From positions 62,001 through 126,000 of the forward strand of contig JAYWVB010000026.1 of NCBI GenBank assembly GCA_039881045.1: a stretch of 64,000 nt of DNA. The letters run 5' to 3'. How positions within the stretch are numbered: position 1 is the first letter of the stretch; the number at the start of each line of letters is the position of its first letter. The position numbers were made by a program, and so were the translations under genes. Below, piece by piece: positions 1-10,385 of the stretch. This DNA is from Chaetomium olivaceum (Eukaryota; Ascomycota; Sordariomycetes; Sordariales; Chaetomiaceae). The notes beneath the pieces are model-generated. The model was not told the origin of the DNA, did not search any database, and worked only from the letters and a program-made list of their open reading frames with translations.

Positions 1-147
1 GTTAATCTAGAGTTGTTGTTGTCCTTCCCGAAGTCACCGGGGAGGTAGGGACCTAGACTCACTCACCCATTCTCTGACCTGGGCCAGGACTTTCTCCTCG
101 CTCCAGTGATCGACTCGAGCATATTCGTTCAAGATCTCAGCCGACAT
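1..147 (-). CDS. small protein of unknown function, copy A (truncated by window edge)
   Basis: Exon 1 is 67..147 (27 codons from the ATG at 145-147). It ends in a Trp codon followed at once by a GTGAGT donor at 66, and the rest runs off the window. The end of exon 1 reads WSEEKVLAQVREW, against WSDEKILAQVKEW at the same place in the gene at 976..1408. The intron phase (0) and the donor sequence are also the same. The two are therefore tandem paralogues in the same orientation, about 1.26 kb apart. A possible acceptor (CTCTAG) lies at about 7-12, but exon 2 cannot be judged. Function is unknown. Confidence 0.6.
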
Positions 148-238
148 TATATTGCTTATTAATTCCAAATAGTAAACTTCATAAAACTCGGGTTCTTAAC
201 ACGCAAGAGGAGTACCGAAGTTGTCGGCAATACTAGGC

Positions 239-245
239 TTTTATA
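239..245 (-). promoter_or_regulatory. TATA box of copy A
   Basis: On the minus strand this reads TATAAAA, about 92-98 bp before the ATG at 147. The paralogue downstream has a matching TATA-like element at an almost identical distance, which supports both as core promoters. Confidence 0.55.
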
Positions 246-975
246 CCCCAGCGTTAGGTGGTGGAAGCCAGTCGAGCTTTTCTATTTACAAAGATCCAAG
301 TTAATGACCACGTCACGATCAGGCTCCAAATGCCACTTGGGGGTTGTATTACCAACTGGAAAGCAGGGCTTTGCCCTTTGACACGCTGGCCAGGGGGTAG
401 TAATTGCTGGCATTGTGACCCATACCCAACTGACAACGGCATGAGAACAGTGCTGGTTTGTGTTATTTTGCCGTTTTTCTAGATGAGCCTAGTCAAAGTC
501 AGTCTTGGCTTTATTTCGTTACTGTGATCTCAAACCCAACATTTATAAACCGTGCCTTGCGGGCATTTACAAACCAACACGTGGCCCTGATGGTGCCGCC
601 AGCCACGTGCCAGAGTTCCCTATTCTCGGCCGTATCTCAACACCAGGCTTCTAAAACGCATGTAAGGGGCAGAACAAGAATGATCGACTTTCTCACTGAT
701 ATTAGGATGATCTTTACAATAACGTATGTATGTACATGGCTAGAGGTTTGATAGATTCAGGAGTCCTTTTACTCAAAATCCATATACGTTGTGTTCTTGA
801 ATCTCTACACATAACTGACAGTTCTGGGTGACTAAATTTATTCTTTTGTAAACGAGAGTCTCTAACTACTCTCCAGAGCACCCTAGCCGTCTTGGTTGAT
901 TCACCCATGCCTCTGCTGTCGCAGTCACTGGCGATGTCCAGCATCAGCCCCCTGTGGTCCCCGCAAAGGTACTGG
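246..975. other. intergenic region with duplicated upstream sequence
   Basis: No gene is supported here. The first 200 bases resemble 1513..1720 (shared blocks such as CTTT(G)ACNC, GGCCAGGGGG and TGTGACCC in the same order), so the promoter was duplicated along with the gene. The remainder is the 3' flank of copy B, with no recognisable motif. Confidence 0.45.
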
Positions 976-1408
976 TTACTTAGGCAGAACCGAGATGTCG
1001 ATCCATCTTTCGCTGTTCTGCCCCCGGGCACCCCATGCGCTCCTCGGTCCCGCAAAGAGCCATTTCTGGCCCTCAACTCCCTCCACTTTTTCATGGCCGA
1101 AGTCTGCGCTTAGTTTCACATAGATCACCTCGTCCTTCTTCGGCTCACTCGGGAAACCAAGTACCACAGCTCTTGAGAGGGTTGATTCCTGCTTTGCCCA
1201 GACCAGTGTGACGTCGTCACCGTATCCGTACTGGTGCAACAGTTAGCGGATTTGTCCTAGCTTGGTTGCGTCGAATGGTTTCAGGAACTAGACTCACCCA
1301 TTCCTTGACCTGCGCTAAGATTTTCTCATCGCTCCAGTACGGGTCCTCGAGTTTAACTACTTTGTCGAGTACATCCTCCATCTTTTGTTGGTCCCACCAG
1401 GACGGCAT
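976..1408 (-). CDS. small protein of unknown function, copy B (121 aa)
   Basis: The model is complement(join(976..1230,1298..1408)). Exon 1 (37 codons) ends on Trp before a GTGAGT donor. The intron 1231..1297 is 67 nt, phase 0, and ends in CACCAG. Exon 2 encodes 84 residues to a TAA. The product is 121 aa, has no signal peptide or membrane segment, and contains the runs WSDEKILAQVKEW and GYGDDVTLVW. I do not recognise the family. It is a paralogue of the truncated gene at 1..147, with the same exon break and a similar promoter, so the unit is a tandem duplication. The order of secondary-structure-like segments suggests a small globular protein, but no function can be assigned. Confidence 0.6.
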
Positions 1409-1506
1409 GTTGTTGACGAAGTGCTTAATTAGTAAACGAGCTAGAAGTTGGGTTACGGAAGCGCAAAACGACTCAACGAGTACAGAAATCTGGGTGATAC
1501 TGGGCC

Positions 1507-1512
1507 TTTATA
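1507..1512 (-). promoter_or_regulatory. TATA-like element of copy B
   Basis: On the minus strand this reads TATAAAG, about 100 bp upstream of the ATG at 1408. It corresponds in position to the TATAAAA of copy A. Confidence 0.5.
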
Positions 1513-2104
1513 CTTTAGGTTTTGGGCGGGCAGAGCCAGTTAAGTTCCTATACAACATCTCTCCACAACAAAGAACTAAGAGAATGACCATGCCACGGTT
1601 GGCTGCTGATGGTCACCTGAGAATTGCATCCCCAGCTCGAAGGCAACATTTGACTCTTTTTAATCATGGGCCAGGGGGGACTCGTATTGGAACTGTGACC
1701 CCTGATCCCTGGATGTGTGTTTTATAGGGTGTAAATCGAACACGTATTCTACAACTAACAAGATTATATAACACCATCTCCGAAAAAAGAAAAAAAGCGG
1801 TGCGCCGCAACACCTGTGTATGGTTGAGATCGGTTTGAGGCTCTCGACGGCAACGTGAAAGTCACCGACGCTGGCCACCTATTCACCAGATGCCGCGAGT
1901 AAGATGATTAATAAAATACAAGTATTTATAGTAATGGCAGCAGACGAGACATTGGTGTGAGCAAGGCTAACGCTGACGCCCTTCCCATCCCATCTAGGGA
2001 TCAGACCGCTGGAGTTCGGGCAACAGTTGAGCTGCCAACTGGACAGACACGTAGCTGCAACCCTCATCAGCATGCCAGATCTACACCAAACTACTCGCAT
2101 GTAC
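1513..2104. other. intergenic
   Basis: This is the promoter flank of copy B followed by sequence without a convincing gene. A GTAAGT donor-like site at 2109 and an acceptor-like TGTCCAG at about 2042 would let the DUF3716 gene extend here to about 1879, but the added tail is low in support. Confidence 0.4.
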
Positions 2105-3107
2105 TTACTCTGCATCGCCATCGTCCACTGACTCGGCGTCTTCATCCTGGCCAGGCTTGCGTAGGACGTAGTGAGAGTCGGCCAGGGAGTCCGGTTGGCT
2201 GGGCGTTTCAAGTAGCTCGGAGCCGCTCATTTCGCCGTGGGGTTGTGGGTGGGCGGACGGGGCCATATCCGCCTCGGGTTGGAGTTGAGGTTGGGGGTGT
2301 GGCTGTGGGACGGGCGGAACACCCTCTTGATCTCCCACTGAAGAGGTGGCAAGGTGAGAACTGCCATTGAGCCCATCGCCGTCTGAAGCTGGGCCGACAC
2401 CGCCCGTTGGTGGCGGCGGGAGCTGCTCCTTTGCCTTGCGCTTCCGGTTCGGCTTCGGGCCGGTGTAAAGCGAGCAACTCGAGGTGTTGTCGAACCACTT
2501 ACAATTCGAACAGCTATTGTGGTAACTCCCCGGGAGCACCCGACAGCTCAAGAATGGGCCTAGGGCATATTTGGAACGCTTCTCGGCGCACTGGACACAT
2601 GCTACGGCGGGCGTCTTGACCTCGCGAGTGAATCAACAATCCGTTGACGTAACTTGGTCTCTGCGAGGCGATGTGCTTGGCTGTAATCCAGCCCTGCACA
2701 AAAAGGATGGTCTCGCGGCTGGGCATGCGGAAGATGTTGCGTTGGGTGTCGTGGACGAGGGACTGCTCTGTCAAGGCCTCCCGGATGAAGATGGAGACTG
2801 CGGGTGAGGCACGGTCTGCTTTGGCCGAGTTCCATGCTTGTACCAATGCGTTATCCTCGTAGTCTGAATCGCGGACAGTAGCGTTTGGGCGGCCAGGAGG
2901 ACGGCCGCGGCGTTTCTTGGGGAAGGCAGCTGGAATATCTGGAAGGGGAGATTCCGTGGTGGGTACGGTGGGACTGGTGGTAGAAGTCGCGGCGTGTTGC
3001 TGTTCGGTCTGATGGTTTTCCTGTGATTCCTGCCCCGGCGCGACATCGCCAGCAGTAGGATGGTCCGTCATCGTCGTATCGCTCGCCATTCCGCCTGTCT
3101 CGGCCAT
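2105..3107 (-). CDS. AT-hook and DUF3716 (Cys-rich) protein
   Basis: This is a predicted nuclear protein. The N-terminal part (from the ATG at 3107) is Ser/Thr/Pro-rich and carries the AT-hook-like basic motif KKRRGRPPGRP at residues 64-74. The C-terminal part carries the pattern CVQCAEKRSKYALGPF, then CRV, CSNC and CSL, typical of the fungal family DUF3716. It is followed by a basic stretch and an acidic, Pro/Gln-rich tail. The two halves lie in different frames and no intron of normal size joins them. One surplus base in GG at about 2620-2621 would give a 333-codon frame running straight through the Cys cluster, so I treat it as one gene with an apparent +1 error. An alternative 3' end by splicing at 2109 is possible. 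The role of DUF3716 is unknown. Confidence 0.6.
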
Positions 3108-3529
3108 ATGCGATGACTTATAATCGACGAAATGATGGATAAAGAAGGGCTACAAGAAAGCGATGGCCACAACTCGGTGATGGACGCTTATTCTGTAGTC
3201 GTGTCGCGATTGAAGTTGGATTGGAGGATTGGGGGCCAGGTGGATTCAGGTGCACGGACCATTGGGATTCGTCTTGCACTCGGCCACCCATGCCAGCCTA
3301 CGTAATCCGTAATACGGTATTAGCCGGGTAAGACTGTAACCGCACCATCAACTCCAACCGAAGCAGCACCAGGTTTAGGTTGCCATTTGCGCTCGCTCTC
3401 CATCCGTTGCTTCCGTCGACCTCAATCCGTTTCTCAGTCGTTACCACAGGCGTCGGCGACATCCTAATTCGTTGCGCATCGCATTTTCGACTGCTCGCCT
3501 TCAATTCCGAGCCTCGCGCAACCGCCACC
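3108..3529. other. divergent promoter region
   Basis: This region lies between the DUF3716 gene (minus) and SYN8 (plus). No gene was seen. It ends in a strong Kozak context (CCGCCACC before the ATG). Confidence 0.5.
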
Positions 3530-4469
3530 ATGTCGAACCCTAACGCCCTCCTCCTGCTCGCCGACCACATCAAGCTGTCGATCCTCGAACAGCAGCGCGC
3601 AAAGACGCTCAACCTCCGCCGCGATTCACAAGATGGCCACATCTCGCGCTCACTAGACCAGTTTTGCGAAGGCCTCGAGTCTCTCGAGAAGGAACAGCTA
3701 CGGCTAGAGGAAGCAGGCGAGGAATCGTACGCTCCCTCCTATCATCCCCCAACACCACCCACCTTCTAACAGCCCCCCCAGCAGAGCCTCCTCCCTCAAC
3801 GACACCCTCGCCTCCCTCCGCAAACAATACACCGACCTCACCTCCCAATTCGGCGGCCACGCCTCCAACGGCACCACCTCCACCCTAACCCACCCCAACG
3901 ACCCCTCGCTAGCAGCCGACTTCGCCCACGCGCAGTCCTCCCACGCCGAGCCATCCCCACCAACCCCCCCACCAGCAGACACCAAACCGGCGGCCAAAAA
4001 AGCCGTGCGCTTCTCCTCCCCCTCCACGGACCTCGAATCCCAAACCGCCCGCTCCTCCTCCGCCAACAACAACAACCCCCTGTTCCCCTACCGCGACAGC
4101 ATCTCCGACGACGACGACACGGCCGGCTACCGCGACCACGTGTCGGCGAACAACCTCTCCAACACGCAGATCCACGCGTACCACCAGCAAGTCCTCCACG
4201 AGCAGGACGCGCAGCTGGACGCGCTGGGCGCCTCCATCGCGCGGCAGCGCGAGCTGTCGATGCAGATCGGCGACGAGCTGGACGACCAGGTGCTGATGCT
4301 GGACGAGACGGAGCGCGTGATGGACCGGCAGACGAACGCGCTGGGCCGGGCGCGCCGCCAGATCGGGAGGATTGCCCGGGGCGCGGCCGAGAGTGGGGAG
4401 GGGCGGCAGATGACGGCGATCGTGGTGCTGATTATTGTGTTGGTGTTGTTGATTGCCATTTTGAAGTGA
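3530..4469 (+). CDS. SYN8: Qc-SNARE, syntaxin 8-like
   Basis: The model is join(3530..3726,3782..4469), 294 aa. The 55-nt intron (GTACGC..CCCAG, with CTAAC just before the acceptor) restores one frame. The C-terminus has a SNARE heptad region (about residues 205-258) with the zero-layer glutamine in the context ELDDQ at about residue 235. A 17-18 residue hydrophobic anchor (about 277-293) and one basic residue end the protein, as in tail-anchored SNAREs. The N-terminus is helical and charged, and the middle is Pro/Ser-rich. Syntaxin-8 family Qc-SNAREs act in endosome-vacuole membrane fusion. The protein is slightly longer than yeast Syn8, mainly through the Pro/Ser linker. The start is chosen for its perfect Kozak sequence and the lack of an upstream in-frame ATG near it. 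Confidence 0.85.
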
Positions 4470-4966
4470 GCGAAGCGCGAGGTTTGCCTACCTACCTAGG
4501 CAGACGGGTCTGGGGGGATGGTGACTTGGGTTGGATGCGTTGCTGTGGTGACGTGGTGCGCTGTTTTGCTGGGGCGAGACCGCCATGCTAGGGGTTCGCA
4601 CGCATCTCACAGCTGCTGCCGGAGCCGGGCTCGGTGTGGCTGACTGCTGCGGGGGATACGAATCTTTGTGTGTATACCGGCGTGCGCTGGGCTGGTTATT
4701 TGATGATTATGGGTGGGTGGGTTCGCACATAGTACGGCGTTTACGGTGTTCTTAGATGACTGCTAGCAAATAGCGGTCCTTGCTTTGCTTCCTGATACAC
4801 GGCGCGACACAGCAGTCCAACGCACATTTTATCTTTATCCCTGCACGGCATGCAATGACATGTCAATTTGAGGGCTTGTTGCTATTGTTGGTAGTATTCC
4901 TGGGGGTTACGGGACTCCTCTCCGCTCATGGACGCTCCATCCGGAGGTGTCATCAACAATCCACAA
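4470..4966. other. 3' flank of SYN8
   Basis: No gene or repeat was recognised between SYN8 and the tRNA. Confidence 0.5.
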
Positions 4967-5061
4967 GCCCGATTAGCTCAGCTGGTTAGAGCGTCGTACT
5001 AATACCGGTTCCACCTGTATATGGTATGCGAAGGTCAACAGTTCAATCCTGTTATTGGGCA
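4967..5061 (+). tRNA. tRNA-Ile(AAT) with 21-nt intron
   Basis: The 7-bp acceptor stem (GCCCGAT with ATTGGGC, including one G-U) is followed by discriminator A5061. D arm: GCTC/GAGC with loop AGCTGGTTA. Anticodon stem: TCGTA/TGCGA, loop CTAATA+A, with anticodon AAT at 5001-5003. A 21-nt intron at 5005..5025 follows position 37, the canonical site. T arm: AACAG/CTGTT around TTCAATC. All arms pair. AAU is modified to IAU and reads the AUU/AUC codons. Confidence 0.93.
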
Positions 5062-5072
5062 CTGTTCATTAC

Positions 5073-5076
5073 TTTT
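5073..5076 (+). terminator. RNA polymerase III T-run terminator
   Basis: Four T residues lie 12 nt past the tRNA discriminator base, and a longer T-run (about 5104-5110) follows as backup. Confidence 0.6.
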
Positions 5077-5406
5077 GCTGGTGTTTCGTGCATGCCTGCT
5101 TTCTTTTTTTGTTTTGGTGACGGGAAAGGTAATTCTGAACTTTACCCCTGAGTCAAGGGTCAATCAAAGTGGTTGGTTGTTGAGGGGTTACGAAGTACCA
5201 CGTTGATCCGACCACCACTCAACCACGATGCGCGTAGCAGTATAAGAAATACGGTTCAATTAATGCAATTCATCGAATCTACCTTTTCCCCATCATCATA
5301 GCAACTGATCCTCAACCGAGGTTAGGCAACGCTGCGCAACCAACGTTTGTCCCCGCCGCATCCCAAAACCAACTGCCAACCCAACTCCCTCCCGCCTTGC
5401 AACAAC
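5077..5406. other. intergenic
   Basis: Short spacer between the tRNA and the 3' end of the AMA1-like gene. Nothing was recognised. Confidence 0.5.
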
Positions 5407-7955
5407 TTACCGAATCACCATTCCTTCCCGGTCAATTCCCTCCAAGAACTCTAAAATAGGGCTTCCACCGAGTACTCCTGCCACGCCAGCCGTTCCCTTT
5501 TTGTCCGCCGCCCAAACCTCGTGAAACTTGACGCTTTTATCGCTGGACGCAACAATAATGCAACCTTCCTTTGCGGTGCGACTGCGGTCCTGCGCCACCC
5601 TGCGACTTTTCCCGCTCCGACCCCCCCGCCCAGCTGGCCTCGCGTCTTCGGGCCCGCAGGGGTAAGGGATGGCATAGAGTGCGCGATGCTCGCCAGCCCA
5701 GGGGATGGCAGCTACCTGGCGGCACTCTGGCCAAGAGAAGACGGCGATGCGAACCGGATGGTCCGGTTGGGCGTAGCCAAACGTCGCTGCGATCTCGCGT
5801 CGGGTCGTGGACCAGATCAGGCTGGTCACTTGGGCAGACACCGAGATAGAAGCCAACGCAGCGCCCGACCCGGTGTGGAAGAAGTGGATGCACTTGTCAT
5901 TGGAGCCGCCGCCGGTGGCTACCAGGCTGTCTTGCCAGGGACAAAATGCAATCGCCTTGACCGCGGCACCGTGAACCCACCGTTGCTTTTCTTCGCCGGG
6001 ACCGATGCGTGTGACGGGCTGGTAAGGAGCGCTTTGCCTGACCTGAACCTCGGTTCCCGCCTCTGATATCTCGCTCAACCCATGGGCATGGGCCGCTGTT
6101 GATGGTCCACCTTGGTCCTCGTTGTTCTGGTGACGTACTGGGCGGTGGGCTTCGAGAACCTTGGCAGTTTCGAACAGATAACAGACGTTGTCGTTCCCTC
6201 CTGTGCTGAATACATTTCCGTTCTTCGACCACGCTAGTCCGCATATTTGCTGCGAATGGACTACGATGCGGGCTAGCAACGTCATATCCCCCGGCCAGTT
6301 GTCGCGTTCTACCTCCCATCTCTCTGGCCACTCAACGGCGTAGTAGTATATTAGCCCAGCTTCATCGCCGACTAGGAGGTCCTCGTTCTTGACCGGAATA
6401 CCAGGGTTGATATGGTTCCTGGAAGGCCGCATGGTGCACACTGGCTTCCAGCTTAGACAAGCAACGGCGGAGGGCTGAACAACATCAAACCGAGGCCGCG
6501 GAGCGGAGCGTGGGACAGATGTATCCGGATCATCGTATAATGAGAGCAGACCGAGTGTATTGTCAGACCTTCCGAAGGCCAAGATGGATTTACATCCCTC
6601 GGCCGATGAGAACGACAAGCTGGTCAGATAGCAATCAGGATCAGTTCCGGCATTGAGCAGCTGCACCCCCCGAGTTTCGGACCACGCATAGAGGAGGTTG
6701 CCCAGACCAACTGCCAGCGTACGGGAGGTTAGAGAGTATGCCAGTATCGAACAGTAAAAGTCATCTCGCAAATTCGGAGCGTCGAGCACCCTGTAAACGT
6801 CAGCATGTAAACGTCAGCGTGCCCTGACATGTAAGCCAAGTGGGACTTACTTAAATGGAGCCGTGGGTAATGCCCGATTCCCAAGTGGCTTTTGGGGTTT
6901 GGGGATCGGCCCGTCGTTGATCCACTCTGTCCCGTTCCAATGTGAAGGGAAGTAACCCGGCTTTTTGCAGTGGCCGTTACGGTAGGCGGCTTGGTTGACA
7001 CCAAGGGTGCGCTCTGCCCGGTCTAAACCAAGAGCGGCCGCGAGTCGGGCCTTATGCTTCTCTACCTCCTCCTCACTTCTCGGTTTCGCTGCTGGGAAAG
7101 TTGTCCGGAACAGGCGAGCGTTGGTTCCACTTCTGACCAGCTGGCCACGACCGTTGTTAACTGCGGTCCCCCCTAGCCCAACAGTCCAGGCCGTGCTGGC
7201 ATCGACCTGAGCGTCGTTTCCTTCAATACTATTTTGGTCCAGCGGGCCAAGCACATTGCCCACTAAGAAAAATTAGCATCAAACGCAGCGCATGATACAT
7301 AACAGCTTTGCATACCTTCATTCCGGCTGGCAACCGCTTCAGCGCGTGACCGGGACCGAGATTCGGGCCCCAGGGGCGTCACAACCCTTCGTCGGTAGAC
7401 GAAAGGGTCTTCGGTGGCTGCGCTGTGTCGGATAAGCCTCTCGCTTGTCGTTAGCTCCTGTGGTGGTTTATTGGTCCTGAACCTTTCGGAAGTAGTTGTT
7501 TCTTGGGATCTCGAGGGAATAAAACGATCGAGATAGCGTGGGGAGACCTTGTTAAAACCCCGTTGCGGAAACCTGGCACGTGGAAAAGAGTAGAACGAAG
7601 CTGGCAAGGTTGGGCGGGTGCGTGGTGCCCGTTGAGGAAGGGTGGCGGACCTCCTGCGGAGATGCCTTGTTCCCTGGGCGACTGTAGGTGAGGCGAGAAA
7701 ATCGGACTGGAAGTCTGTAAGTGGGTTCTCGAAGTCACTGCTGAGGAACGGGTCGTCCGAGTCGGACTGATTGCCATCGCAGTGGTTCCGGAAATCTGCC
7801 GAGGGCTGCGTGTTCTCCTTAGCAGAGGGCCTCGGCGTCCATGGTATCGGAGAGGCAGAGCCGTAACCAGAATCCAGTGGACTTGGCGGGTCAGGCGAGC
7901 TCAATGCATGACGCTGACGACGAAACTGAGGGCGGAAAGGAATGGTCGGTAGCAT
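5407..7955 (-). CDS. AMA1: Cdc20/Fizzy-family APC/C activator, AMA1-like
   Basis: The model is complement(join(5407..6790,6851..7262,7316..7955)), 811 aa. Residues 143-149 are a C-box (DRFIPSR). A KEN motif lies at 46-48. The second half is a WD40 propeller that starts with the Fizzy-type signature VLDAPNLRDDFY and contains many GGxxN/D and SSDKSVK-type blade ends. The last two residues are Ile-Arg, the tail that docks on APC/C TPR subunits. C-box plus propeller plus IR tail defines an anaphase-promoting complex co-activator. The long low-complexity N-terminus and divergent blades fit the meiosis-specific AMA1 branch better than CDC20 or CDH1. Introns are 53 nt and 60 nt with consensus ends and agreeing phases. 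It may itself be an APC/C substrate through the KEN box (inference). Confidence 0.82.
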
Positions 7956-8845
7956 GGTCTGTGGGCGAGTGATTGGTTGACACTGCTAATACCCAGAATG
8001 CGTCACCGAACTCTCGTCGTAGCCCAGAATGAGGAAAAAGCAGTGTATGAAGAAACGGGGGGAAGAAATGATCTAACGCAGCCGAGACAAACGAATGCGA
8101 AGCCGAACCCAACCTTCTCGGTCCGAGAAGGGCTGATCAGCGAGGTCTCTTGACGTCCACCATGGCAAGATGGATTGCAAGAACCGTACACAGAGTCGTA
8201 GCGTATCTGGAATGGAGTGAGACAATCCTGGTGGATAACCCAGATCTCGGAGGCGGTTATCGTAATGGGCGTATCGATGTTTGCCGAATAACTAGGGAAG
8301 TTAGAGGTGAAGCTGGTGGTTAACAGGGCATGTCATATTTTTGGGAGGAACATCAATGAAGAGCGGAAGGCAAGAACTTGGAGGCGTGGCCGAGTTGAAA
8401 TATTTTCTGTTCATTTGTGGCAGGTTCGACCTAAGGGGTCCGGAGGGTGAAGGGCGTAAGGTACGTAGGGAGCAGCATCTCCGACTCGCATAACCGACAC
8501 TTAAAAGCATAAATACAATTTATCTGCAAACTGGAAAAGTAACTCTCAACTTCACTCTGTCTCAAGATTAGTATAACTCCAGCCCTTCCCCTGGCAGTAT
8601 TGTTTGTTTTAGATTTGTTGAGCGAGAGCAAAAAGATGAGGAGGAGCTTGGAGGAATTGACTCCTGAGTGAGTTGCCGTGGCTTCGGCGGACGACAGTTC
8701 GCGGCATGATCCGGGTTAGGGTTACTATCGATACCCCCACCTTCCCATTGCTGACGAACCACAGCTGCCCGGCGCAACTCCCACTAACAACGACAAGCCG
8801 ACGACCTTGCGACAAGCTTCCCAGATTGCCCCCAGGTGGAAGAGA
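7956..8845. other. divergent promoter region AMA1/BET4
   Basis: About 890 bp between two head-to-head genes. Several short ORFs on the minus strand read through it but have no coding character. No repeats or RNA genes are supported. Confidence 0.5.
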
Positions 8846-10299
8846 ATGGCCGACGTAAGAAAGCGTCCTCTGTTTTTGATTATTCAACAGCTTTACCAGG
8901 ATGTTGACTGATAGCAAGGGCGCTTCCAGCAAGGCGGATCGCAACACGGCATAGCCCGCACCTCGCGCGTGCGCACCGACGAACAGAGACAGCGCGACCT
9001 CGACCGCATCGCCAAGTACCGCGACCTCGAGGACCAGGTGCGCGCACTCACCGCCAAGGGCGAATACAGCCCCGCCGCCTTCCAGCTCACGTCCAAACTG
9101 CTGCGGCTCAACCCGGAATACTACACGATATGGAACGCCCGCAGGCGCTGCCTAATCTCTGGCTCATTCTCAAGACCATCGGCTGGGTCATCATGCTCGA
9201 AGGGGTCCTCGACTACTTCTCCTACCGCCACTACAGCACCCTCTTCCACCAATTTCTCGTCATCATCCTCGGCCGCGATCCTGCCCGGCCCCAACTCCCC
9301 GACAGCCCCGACAGCTGGGCAGAGTGGTACAACAGCTAAAGCCAGCGCCACCACGCCGGACGCTCCGGAAACCGATGAATCCGCCGCCACAGCCACGGCA
9401 GCAGAAGCAGCAACAGCAGCAGCCGCAGAGACGCAAGACCTCAGCGTGCTCAAAACGGAGCTCGCCTTCACGATCCCGCTGCTCCTCGAATCCCCCAAGT
9501 GCTACTGGATCTGGAGCTACCGACTATGGCTGCTGCAGCAAGCGATCGCGCGACTGCGGCCCGCCGTCGCGCGCGGCGTGTGGGAGGAAGAGCTGGGGCT
9601 GGCGTCCAAGATGCTGGGCAAGGACCGGCGCAACTTCCACGCGTGGGGCTACCGGCGGCACGTCGTCGCGCAGCTGGAGAGCGCGGCGCTCGGCGGGGGC
9701 AGTCTGGTCGAGCCCGAGTTTGCCTACACCGACAAGATGATCCGTACGGATCTGTCCAATTTTTCGGCTTGGCATAGTCGGAGTAGGCTAATTCCAAGGT
9801 TGTTGGATGAGAGGGGCGCGGATGCGAAGGCGAGGAGGGCGTTTTTGGATAATGGTATTTTTAGCTTCTCTCCTGTTTTGTGATGTCCTCAGATTGGCTA
9901 ACACGGGTGTGGACAGAACTCCAACAAATCCGCGAAGCCATCAACGTTGGCCCCGAGGACCAATCGCTGTGGTACTACCACCAGTTCCTCGTTCTCAACC
10001 TTGTCGATCCGGGCAAACACCCCGCCATGACACCAGACTTCACGCGCGAGGACCGGGTGGCATATCTGACGAGGGAGATTGACGAGATCAAGGAGCTGGT
10101 GGAGGACTATGACGACGTCAAACTGATTTACGAAGCGTTGTTCGAGTACACGATTTACTATTCCCAGCTTGAAGACAGGCAGCCGGGCCCGAGTGAACGA
10201 GTGGACCTGAAAGTGTGGCTGGGGAAGTTGAGGGAGCTGGATCCGATGCGGAATGGGAGGTGGGCCGATTTGGAGAGGGAATACGGTTTGAAACAGTGA
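8846..10299 (+). CDS. BET4: Rab geranylgeranyltransferase alpha subunit
   Basis: The model is join(8846..8854,8930..9854,9917..10299), 438 aa. Exon 1 is only three codons (Met-Ala-Asp), and the 75-nt and 62-nt introns have consensus ends and matching phases. The N-terminus carries HGIART and a charged helix, as in other Bet4 proteins. Prenyltransferase-alpha (PPTA) helical repeats are visible as YWIWSYRLWLL, FHAWGYRRHVV, NFSAWHSRSRLI and LWYYHQFLV. Bet4 with Bet2 and the escort protein attaches geranylgeranyl groups to Rab GTPases in the cytosol. A Ser/Thr/Ala-rich insert of about 100 residues interrupts the first repeats. It stays in frame and does not look like an intron. The gene converges on the TilS-like gene with an 86-bp gap. 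Confidence 0.88.
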
Positions 10300-10385
10300 C
10301 GCTTGTCGCAATGCTTTTAATACAATTGAAACCACTACCAAGCGTAAAATACTTATAACATATTCGGCGCGGCACTGGTTGATGT

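Noticed and set aside
8383..8450. tRNA-like stretch (GGCGTGGCCGAGT ... GGTTCGAC)
   Set aside because: The D-arm-like and T-loop-like words are present, but acceptor, anticodon and T stems do not pair.
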